A DNA stretch of 12,020 bases from Alphaproteobacteria bacterium (GTDB taxonomy: Bacteria; Pseudomonadota; Alphaproteobacteria; Sneathiellales; Sneathiellaceae): NCBI GenBank assembly GCA_006226265.1, contig SBHH01000334.1, positions 1 to 12,020 of the forward strand, in the 5' to 3' direction. Below the pieces are notes generated by a model that worked only from the letters and a program-made list of their open reading frames with translations, searched no databases and was not told where the DNA came from. Made by a program: the position numbers and the translations under genes. The number at the start of each line of letters is the position of its first letter. Within the stretch, counting starts at the first letter, position 1. Below, piece after piece: positions 6,235 to 12,020 of this stretch.

Positions 6235-7773
6235 ATGAGCGCAACCGCATCCCGTGCCGGACGGAGAGGCCGTGACGCCCGCCGCGTCGCCCGTCAGGGC
6301 AATCAGAGCCGTCATATTCCCTATATCAAACGCAATATTCCGGTGACGGACCTCGTCAGCGACGAGGCTTGCGAAATCATCGAGGCCAATGCCGAAACGA
6401 TACTGGAGGAAATCGGCCTTGATTTCCGCGACGATCCGGAATCGCTGGAGCTTTGGAAGGGTGTCGGCGCGGATGTGCAGGGCGAGCGGGTGCATTTCCC
6501 GAAAGGTCTCTGCCGGGAACTCTTAAAAACCGCCCCGGCGGAATTCACGCAATATGCCCGCAATCCCGTCAATAATGTTCAGATCGGTGGCAATAACACG
6601 GTGCTCGCACCCGTCTATGGCCCACCTTTCGTTCATGACCTCGACAAGGGGCGGCGTTATGGCACGATCGAGGATTTCGAGAATTTCGTGAAGCTCGCCT
6701 ATATGGCGCCCGCGATGCATCATTCCGGCGGCACGGTCTGCGAGCCGGTTGACCTCCCCGTTAACAAGCGGCATTTCGATATGGTCTATAGCCATATCAA
6801 ATATTCCGACAAGCCCTTCATGGGATCGGTCACCGCGCCGGAACGCGCGGAAGACAGTGTCAAGATGGCGGCGCTCGTCTTTGGTGACGAGTTCGCCCGC
6901 AACAACTGCGTGATGCTGAACCTGATCAACGCCAATTCGCCGATGACCTTCGATGCGACCATGCTGGGCGCGCTTAAAACCTATGCGGCGAACCATCAGG
7001 CCTGCGTTGTCTCGCCCTTTATCCTGTCGGGCGCGATGAGCCCGGTTTCAGGCGCGGGCACGCTATCTCAACTTCTGGCCGAAGCCATGGCGGGCTGTGC
7101 CTTGACGCAGGTCATCCGCCCCGGCACGCCGGTCATTTTCGGAACCTTTGTGAGTTCCATCTCCATGCAGTCGGGCGCGCCCACTTTCGGTACGCCGGAA
7201 AGCGGCCTTGTGCTTAATGGCGCGGCGAAGCTTGCAAGGCGGCTGAACCTGCCGTTCCGTTCGGGCGGCTCTTTCACCTCCTCCAAACTGCCGGATGCGC
7301 AGGCCGCCTACGAAAGCGCGCAGACGCTGCTCATGACCCTGCTGTCAGGTGTCAATTTCTCGCTTCATGCGGCGGGCTGGCTCGAAGGAGGACTTTGTTC
7401 CTCATACGAAAAATTCGTCATGGATGCCGATCAATGCGCGATGATGGAAGTCCTCGCGCGCGGGATCGACGTTTCCGAAAACGGTCAGGCGATGGATGCG
7501 GTCCGCGAAGTGGGCCCCGGTGGCCATTTCCTTGGCTGCGCCCATACTCAGGCGAATTTTGAGGATGCCTTCTACCGTTCCCGCATCGCCGACAACAACT
7601 CGGTCGAGCAATGGATGGCGGACGGATCGAAAGATGCCGCCACGCGCGCCAATGGGATCTGGAAGAAAATGTTGCGCGAATATGAAGCTCCGGCCCTCAA
7701 TCCCACGATTGATGAGGCACTGATCGACTTCATGAAGACACGGAAAGCCTCTTTCCCTGATTCGAACGTATAA
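6235..7773 (+). CDS. MttB-superfamily methyltransferase without pyrrolysine (quaternary amine:corrinoid)
   Basis: This 512-residue protein is a trimethylamine-methyltransferase (MttB) family member. It shows the Arg-rich N-terminus typical of many homologues (RAGRRGRDARR), then VSDEACEIIEANAETILEEI, the ALKTYAANHQACVVSPF region, ILSGAMSPVS, and a C-terminal barrel half including GGSFTSSKLPDAQAAYESA (about 344-362). There is no in-frame amber codon, so it is not the pyrrolysine-containing trimethylamine enzyme. Characterised non-pyrrolysine members (MtgB, MtpB, MtcB) demethylate quaternary amines such as glycine betaine, proline betaine and carnitine. It should pass a methyl group to the corrinoid protein encoded on the other strand. 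It is soluble, with no signal peptide. It diverges from the flavoprotein gene across 287 nt and converges on hutC. The family is secure; the substrate is unknown. Confidence 0.88.
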   Translation: MSATASRAGRRGRDARRVARQGNQSRHIPYIKRNIPVTDLVSDEACEIIEANAETILEEIGLDFRDDPESLELWKGVGADVQGERVHFPKGLCRELLKTAPAEFTQYARNPVNNVQIGGNNTVLAPVYGPPFVHDLDKGRRYGTIEDFENFVKLAYMAPAMHHSGGTVCEPVDLPVNKRHFDMVYSHIKYSDKPFMGSVTAPERAEDSVKMAALVFGDEFARNNCVMLNLINANSPMTFDATMLGALKTYAANHQACVVSPFILSGAMSPVSGAGTLSQLLAEAMAGCALTQVIRPGTPVIFGTFVSSISMQSGAPTFGTPESGLVLNGAAKLARRLNLPFRSGGSFTSSKLPDAQAAYESAQTLLMTLLSGVNFSLHAAGWLEGGLCSSYEKFVMDADQCAMMEVLARGIDVSENGQAMDAVREVGPGGHFLGCAHTQANFEDAFYRSRIADNNSVEQWMADGSKDAATRANGIWKKMLREYEAPALNPTIDEALIDFMKTRKASFPDSNV

Positions 7774-7791
7774 GGAGAGGGTTTCCTCTCC
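7774..7791. terminator. Hairpin between convergent mttB-like gene and hutC
   Basis: Immediately after the TAA, GGAGAGG (7774-7780) and CCTCTCC (7785-7791) form a perfect 7-bp stem with a GTTT loop. An alternative partner CCCTCTC lies at 7795-7801. Neither strand has a T-run after the stem, so it is not a textbook terminator. It may still protect 3' ends or limit read-through between the convergent genes. Confidence 0.45.
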
Positions 7792-7799
7792 CTGCCCTC

Positions 7800-8534
7800 T
7801 CACCTGTCGGCGGTGAAAGTGCCGCCGAAGGTGAACCGTCCGCCCGGGTGATGCAGCCGAACGCTGGTGATAAGCTTGGAGCCTGCAAAAGTCTGCCGGG
7901 CAAGCGTTAAAACCGGCTCCCCCGCTTCCAGCTTCAAGAGACGCTTTTGTTCCTCCGTCGGGCGGTCCGCGCTTACGTGATGCTCCGCCCGGCTATAGGG
8001 CTGGGTCCGGATCAGGAAGCCGCTCGGCGTCTCATCGATGAAGGCCTGCTTCAGAAAGTCCGGAACGAGTACCGGATTGACATAGCGATCCTCCAGCTGC
8101 ACCGGCACCTCATTCCCCCAATGCAGGATCAGACAATGAAAAACCTCTTTCTGTGAAAGGCCGAGGACGGATTTCAATTCCGTCGGCGTCTTTTCACGCT
8201 CCAGCAATAAAATTTCCGCCCGGTGCGTGGCGCCTTTCTCCGCAATATCATCGGCGATATTGCGAATCTCCAGAAGACCCGTCTCCAGCTTTCCGGGGGC
8301 GACAAAGGTGCCCGATCCCTGCCGCCGGGCCAGCACGCCTTCCTGCGTCAGTTCGCGCAGAGCGCGGTTCACCGTCATGCGGGAGGTATTGAATTCCTCG
8401 ACCAGGGCATGTTCCGTCGGAATCTGGTCACCCGCACGCCAATCGCCTGCGTCTATCTTTTGCCGGATTTCGCGCTTGATCCGGCTGTATAGCGGCTCGC
8501 CCTTGCCGCCTTCCGTTTCGGGAACAATATTCAT
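7800..8534 (-). CDS. hutC: Histidine utilisation repressor HutC (GntR/HutC family)
   Basis: This 244-residue regulator has an N-terminal GntR winged helix (about 13-80), with EPLYSRIKREI, the recognition-helix region TSRMTVNRALRELTQEG and the wing RRQGSGTFV. A UTRA ligand-binding domain (about 95-235) follows. The family is the HutC subgroup, whose members bind urocanate as inducer and repress hut genes. It is divergent from hutI, and a perfect 12-bp palindrome in the gap is the probable operator. Because the operator also lies upstream of hutC, autoregulation is likely. The start codon has only a weak GGA-type site. Its stop is 26 nt from that of the mttB-like gene. No palindrome of this type is seen upstream of the mttB-like or flavoprotein genes, so control of those by HutC is not supported. 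Confidence 0.93.
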   Translation of the reverse strand: MNIVPETEGGKGEPLYSRIKREIRQKIDAGDWRAGDQIPTEHALVEEFNTSRMTVNRALRELTQEGVLARRQGSGTFVAPGKLETGLLEIRNIADDIAEKGATHRAEILLLEREKTPTELKSVLGLSQKEVFHCLILHWGNEVPVQLEDRYVNPVLVPDFLKQAFIDETPSGFLIRTQPYSRAEHHVSADRPTEEQKRLLKLEAGEPVLTLARQTFAGSKLITSVRLHHPGGRFTFGGTFTADR

Positions 8535-8571
8535 CTCAGGTCCATTAGTTTTCTTGCGGATAAAAAAATAC

Positions 8572-8599
8572 TTGATTACCGCCTCGAATGGGTCATAAT
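8572..8599 (+). promoter_or_regulatory. Candidate promoter for the hutI-hutH-hutU operon
   Basis: TTGATT (8572-8577) and CATAAT (8594-8599) are spaced by 16 nt, matching the housekeeping consensus at 4/6 and 5/6 positions. Predicted initiation falls inside the operator at 8598-8619, so bound HutC would block RNA polymerase. Confidence 0.55.
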
Positions 8600-8619
8600 A
8601 ATTTGTATATACAATTTAT
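8598..8619. promoter_or_regulatory. HutC operator
   Basis: A perfect palindrome TTGTATATACAA (8603-8614) is flanked by ATAA and TTAT, giving a 22-bp dyad with a single mismatched pair. The core follows TGTA-N2-TACA, which matches the HutC site reported in Pseudomonas (CTTGTATGTACAAG). It overlaps the end of the hutI -10 box and lies 64 nt upstream of the hutC start, consistent with joint repression and autoregulation. Confidence 0.8.
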
Positions 8620-8640
8620 CGAACGGGAGTTAAAGGCAAA

Positions 8641-9861
8641 ATGACAGGCGAGAGCTTCGACAGGCTGTTCATCAACGCCCGGATTGCGGCCATGACGGCC
8701 GATGTTAAGCCTTACGGAGCGTTGCAGTCCTCCGCGCTTGCCGTAAAAAGCGGCAAGATTGTCTGGATCGGCGATCCCGATGATTCGCCCGCAAAGGAGG
8801 CCACCGGCCCCGCAACGGAAGTGATCGATCTTGAAGGCCGCTGGATGACCCCCGGCCTCATCGACTGCCACACCCATCTCGTCTTCGCCGGAAACCGTGC
8901 GGAAGAATTCGAGATGGGCCTTAAGGGCGCGAGCTACGCCGAGATTGCGAAGGCGGGCGGCGGTATCCTCTCCACGGTACGCAAAACCCGCGCTGCAAGC
9001 GAGCAGGAGCTGATCCGCGAAAGCCAGTCCCGCCTGCAGGCCATGATGGATGCGGGCGTCACGACGGTAGAGATCAAGTCGGGCTACGGCCTTGATCTGG
9101 AAACCGAGATCAAGATGCTGGAAGTCGCCAAGCATCTTGGCGAAATGAACCCCGTCCGCGTGCAGAAATCCTTCCTTGGCGCCCATGCCCTACCGCCCGA
9201 ATTTGCGGGCGATGCCGATGGCTATATGTCGAAGGTCGTGCATGAAATGCTGCCGACCATCCATGCCCTCGGCCTGATCGATGCGGTGGATGCCTTCTGC
9301 GATACCATCGGTTTTACGGCGGAACAGGTGCGGGAGCTTTTTAAAGCAACGCAAAAGCTGAAGCTTCCCATCAAGCTTCATGCGGAACAGCTCAGCAACC
9401 AGCATGGCGCGGAAATGGCGGCACATTTCAAGGCACTTTCGGCAGATCATCTCGAATATCTCGATGAAGACGGGATCAAGGCCATGGCGAAATACGGCAC
9501 GGTCGCCGTGCTGCTGCCGGGTGCGTTCTATTTCCTGCGCGAAACGCAGAAGCCGCCGCTCGATCTTCTTCGGAAATACAATGTACCAATTGCTCTCGCG
9601 ACGGATTGCAACCCCGGCTCCTCCCCTGTCACCTCACCGCAGCTTATAATGAATATGGCGGCGATTTTCTTCCGTATGACACCGGAAGAGGCCCTTGCCG
9701 GCTTCACCCGGAATGCGGCGAAGGCATTGGGGCTGGATGCAGAGATCGGCACGCTTGAAACCGGCAAGCGGGCGGACCTTGCCATCTGGAATATCGACCA
9801 TCCCGCAGAACTCACCCATATGATCGGCGCGAACCCGATCCATATGCGCCATTTCGGATAA
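8641..9861 (+). CDS. hutI: Imidazolonepropionase HutI
   Basis: This 406-residue amidohydrolase opens the ring of 4-imidazolone-5-propionate to N-formimino-L-glutamate, the third step of histidine breakdown. The metal ligands expected for the family are visible: DCHTHL (His77, His79), KLHAEQ (His247) and TDCNPGS (Asp322), with ADHLEY (His270). [19 protein letters not shown] and [15 protein letters not shown] are typical HutI stretches. The length matches the family. The C-terminus is short, ending MRHFG where many homologues carry a few more residues. It is the first gene after the HutC operator and should be co-transcribed with hutH 41 nt downstream. Purine-rich sequence (GGGAG and AAAGG) precedes the ATG. 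Confidence 0.95.
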   Translation: MTGESFDRLFINARIAAMTADVKPYGALQSSALAVKSGKIVWIGDPDDSPAKEATGPATEVIDLEGRWMTPGLIDCHTHLVFAGNRAEEFEMGLKGASYAEIAKAGGGILSTVRKTRAASEQELIRESQSRLQAMMDAGVTTVEIKSGYGLDLETEIKMLEVAKHLGEMNPVRVQKSFLGAHALPPEFAGDADGYMSKVVHEMLPTIHALGLIDAVDAFCDTIGFTAEQVRELFKATQKLKLPIKLHAEQLSNQHGAEMAAHFKALSADHLEYLDEDGIKAMAKYGTVAVLLPGAFYFLRETQKPPLDLLRKYNVPIALATDCNPGSSPVTSPQLIMNMAAIFFRMTPEEALAGFTRNAAKALGLDAEIGTLETGKRADLAIWNIDHPAELTHMIGANPIHMRHFG

Positions 9862-9890
9862 CGGACAACATGACAACCGGCCCGGACCAG

Positions 9891-9896
9891 AAGGAG
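9891..9896 (+). promoter_or_regulatory. Ribosome-binding site deciding the hutH start
   Basis: AAGGAG lies 6 nt before the ATG at 9903. The in-frame ATG at 9870, only 8 nt after the hutI stop, lacks a comparable site and would add 11 residues not typical of the family. Confidence 0.75.
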
Positions 9897-9902
9897 ATTG
9901 CC

Positions 9903-11444
9903 ATGGAAATTCCCTCCCTCACCATCATTCCCGGTCATATGGAACTGGATGAACTGCGCCTGATCTATGAAGGCCGGGTCGATTTCAATCTGGACCCGAG
10001 CTGCCGCGAAAATGTCGCGGCGGGGGCCGCAACGGTACAGGATATCCTCGACCGAAAAAAAACAGTCTATGGAATTAATACCGGCTTCGGCCGCCTCGCG
10101 CAGCAGGTCATCCCGGAGGATCGTCTTACGGAACTCCAGAAGAACCTCGTCCTTTCCCATGCAACGGGGGTCGGGCCGCTCCTCAATGACAATGTGGTCC
10201 GCTTGATCCTGACCATGAAGGCCGCAAGCTTAGCGCGCGGCTTTTCCGGTGTCCGGATGGAAGTGATTGAGGCCCTTCTCGCCTTTCTCGCCCACGATGT
10301 CTATCCTTGCATTCCAGGGAAAGGATCGGTCGGCGCGTCCGGCGACCTTGCCCCCCTCGCCCACATGACGGCCGCCCTGATGGGGATCGGCGACGTCCGG
10401 GTGGAAGGCGCACAAATGTCTGCCGCCACGGCCATTACGGAATTCGGCCTGGAACCGCTGACTCTCGGCCCCAAGGAAGGCCTCGCGCTTCTGAATGGCA
10501 CGCAGGTCTCAACCGCTCTCGCCCTTGCCGGGTTGTTCGAGGCGGAGAAGCTTCTCGGGGCCGCAACGCTTGCGGGCAGTCTCTCCCTCGATGCCGCAAA
10601 GGGAACCGACGCCCCCTTCGATACCCGCATCCATGCCGCCCGTGGCCAGATCGGCCAGATGGAAATGGCGGCAAGCTACCGCGCCCTCATTGAAGGGAGC
10701 GAAATTCGGAAATCCCATGAGGATTGCGAGAAGGTACAGGACCCCTACTGCCTTCGCTGTCAGCCGCAGGTCATGGGCGCCTGTCTCGACCAGATCCGCC
10801 ATTCGGCCAATGTCCTCTTAATTGAGGCCAACTCGGTTTCCGACAATCCGCTCGTTTTCACCGATACGGGGGAGGTTATTTCGGGTGGGAATTTCCATGC
10901 GGAGCCGGTTGCCCTCGCCGCCGATAACCTCGCCCTCGCCATAGCCGAAATCGGCTCGATGTCGGAGCGGCGCATCGCCATGCTGATCGATACCAGCATC
11001 AGCGGCCTACCCTCCTTCCTTGTCAATGACCCCGGCGTCAATTCAGGCTTCATGATCGCCCATGTGACAGCGGCGGCGCTTGCAAGCGAGAACAAGCAGC
11101 AGTCGCATCCCGCCTCTGTCGACAGCCTGCCGACCTCCGCCAATCAGGAGGATCATGTCAGCATGGCGACCCATGGCGCCAGGCGGCTTCTCAGGATGGC
11201 GGAGAATACCGCCTCCATCGTCGGGATCGAGTTGCTGGCGGCCGCACAGGGTGTCGAATTCCGCCATCCACTGCAATCCTCTGCACCGCTTGAACGGCTG
11301 CATGCGGAAATCCGCAAAATTGCCCCTGCCTATGAGCAGGATCGCTTCTTCGCCCCTGATCTGGAGGCGGCCAAAACCCTCGTAACAAGCGGGCACCTCA
11401 ACCGGCTGTTTGCCGATGCACTGCCCGCAACGCTTATGGAATAG
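9903..11444 (+). CDS. hutH: Histidine ammonia-lyase HutH
   Basis: This 513-residue enzyme removes ammonia from L-histidine to give urocanate, the first step of the pathway. The MIO cofactor is built from Ala145-Ser146-Gly147 in [17 protein letters not shown]. The catalytic tyrosine lies in [10 protein letters not shown] (Tyr56). Other family stretches include [23 protein letters not shown] and GNFHAEP in the middle, and [15 protein letters not shown] towards the C-terminus. The length matches HutH (about 510). The ATG at 9903 is chosen for its AAGGAG site. It lies between hutI (41 nt) and hutU (15 nt) in one transcription unit under HutC. HutH needs a free alpha-amino group, so a methylated histidine would have to be demethylated before entering this route. 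Confidence 0.96.
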   Translation: MEIPSLTIIPGHMELDELRLIYEGRVDFNLDPSCRENVAAGAATVQDILDRKKTVYGINTGFGRLAQQVIPEDRLTELQKNLVLSHATGVGPLLNDNVVRLILTMKAASLARGFSGVRMEVIEALLAFLAHDVYPCIPGKGSVGASGDLAPLAHMTAALMGIGDVRVEGAQMSAATAITEFGLEPLTLGPKEGLALLNGTQVSTALALAGLFEAEKLLGAATLAGSLSLDAAKGTDAPFDTRIHAARGQIGQMEMAASYRALIEGSEIRKSHEDCEKVQDPYCLRCQPQVMGACLDQIRHSANVLLIEANSVSDNPLVFTDTGEVISGGNFHAEPVALAADNLALAIAEIGSMSERRIAMLIDTSISGLPSFLVNDPGVNSGFMIAHVTAAALASENKQQSHPASVDSLPTSANQEDHVSMATHGARRLLRMAENTASIVGIELLAAAQGVEFRHPLQSSAPLERLHAEIRKIAPAYEQDRFFAPDLEAAKTLVTSGHLNRLFADALPATLME

Positions 11445-11459
11445 AAGGAATAACCAGGA

Positions 11460-12020
11460 ATGAATGACCGTTTGGATAACAGCCGTCGCATCAAGGCCCC
11501 CACGGGTCCGGAACTCAGCTGCAAAAGCTGGCAGACCGAGGCGCCGCTTCGCATGCTGATGAACAATCTGGATGCGGAAGTGGCCGAAAATCCGTCGGAG
11601 CTGGTCGTCTATGGCGGCATCGGCCGGGCGGCGCGCAACTGGGACTGCTTCGACCAGATCCAGAATTCGCTTCGTAATCTCAATACGGACGAAACCCTGC
11701 TGGTCCAGTCCGGCAAGCCGGTCGGCATCTTCAAGACCCATGAAAATGCGCCCCGCGTCCTTATCGCCAATTCCAACCTCGTGCCGCATTGGGCCAACTG
11801 GGACCATTTCAACGAGCTCGATAAAAAAGGCCTCATGATGTATGGCCAGATGACAGCCGGCAGCTGGATCTATATCGGCAGCCAGGGCATCGTGCAGGGC
11901 ACCTATGAGACCTTTGCCGAGGCCGGACGCCAGCATTTCGACGGCGATCTTTCCGGCAAATGGATCCTGACCGGCGGCCTTGGCGGCATGGGCGGTGCGC
12001 AGCCTCTGGCCGCCGTTATG
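11460..12020 (+). CDS. hutU: Urocanate hydratase HutU, N-terminal part (cut by window edge)
   Basis: The first 187 residues of urocanase are present, out of about 550 usual for the family. It hydrates urocanate to 4-imidazolone-5-propionate using tightly bound NAD. Family signatures are [17 protein letters not shown] (51-67), [14 protein letters not shown] (105-118), [20 protein letters not shown] (128-147) and the NAD-binding loop [14 protein letters not shown] (171-184). The ATG at 11460 is preceded by AAGGA at 11445-11449, about 10 nt away, and lies 15 nt after the hutH stop. The operon therefore reads hutI-hutH-hutU. The frame is open to the last base, with no sign of damage. Confidence 0.96.
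   Translation, partial: MNDRLDNSRRIKAPTGPELSCKSWQTEAPLRMLMNNLDAEVAENPSELVVYGGIGRAARNWDCFDQIQNSLRNLNTDETLLVQSGKPVGIFKTHENAPRVLIANSNLVPHWANWDHFNELDKKGLMMYGQMTAGSWIYIGSQGIVQGTYETFAEAGRQHFDGDLSGKWILTGGLGGMGGAQPLAAVM

Noticed and set aside
6235..7773. Pyrrolysine-encoding amber codon
   Set aside because: The frame is open throughout with a TAA stop at its end. There is no internal TAG.
11043..11936. A 297-codon minus-strand frame across the end of hutH and the start of hutU
   Set aside because: It is antisense to two unmistakable hut genes and has no domain signal.

Overview
The window looks like part of an alphaproteobacterial chromosome. It is moderately GC-rich (my estimate by eye is high 50s percent), densely packed, and has strong Shine-Dalgarno sites. 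It carries a GntR-type HutC repressor and a one-carbon gene set of a kind I associate with aerobic marine and soil alphaproteobacteria. I see no mobile element, tRNA, rRNA or CRISPR array. The species cannot be named from the sequence alone.

The left half (1-5947, all minus strand) is a one-carbon and corrinoid gene cluster. In transcription order it holds: an FAD/GcvT-domain N-methyl amine dehydrogenase of the dimethylglycine/sarcosine dehydrogenase family (3509-5947); a small methyl-carrying corrinoid protein (2679-3365); a DUF1638 protein (2057-2656); a ~100-residue protein of the family labelled 'virulence factor' (1747-2049); a cysteine-rich MetV-like protein (1214-1747); and a MetF-type methylenetetrahydrofolate reductase (123-1217). 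The last four are packed with gaps of 7 nt or less, or with overlaps. A further gene appears to start at position 31 and run off the left edge. A methyl-THF:corrinoid methyltransferase would fit there, but only about ten codons are visible.

Divergent from this cluster, across a 287-nt intergenic region, is a non-pyrrolysine MttB-superfamily methyltransferase (6235-7773). Together these genes make a plausible route for taking methyl groups off a quaternary amine. The MttB-like protein would move one methyl to the corrinoid protein. A methyltransferase outside the window would pass it to THF. MetF and its MetV-like partner would oxidise methyl-THF to methylene-THF. The flavoprotein would oxidise a further N-methyl group of the tertiary amine product. 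Glycine betaine is the conventional guess for the substrate, but nothing in the sequence fixes it.

The right half (7800-12020) is the histidine utilisation locus: hutC (minus), then hutI, hutH and hutU (plus; hutU is cut by the window edge). A perfect TTGTATATACAA palindrome in the hutC-hutI gap is a strong HutC operator candidate overlapping the hutI promoter. hutC converges on the mttB-like gene with only 26 nt between the stop codons. The adjacency of an N-demethylation module and a histidine catabolic operon raises the speculative idea that the quaternary substrate is histidine betaine (hercynine), demethylated to histidine and then fed to HutH. Simple coincidental neighbourhood is equally possible.
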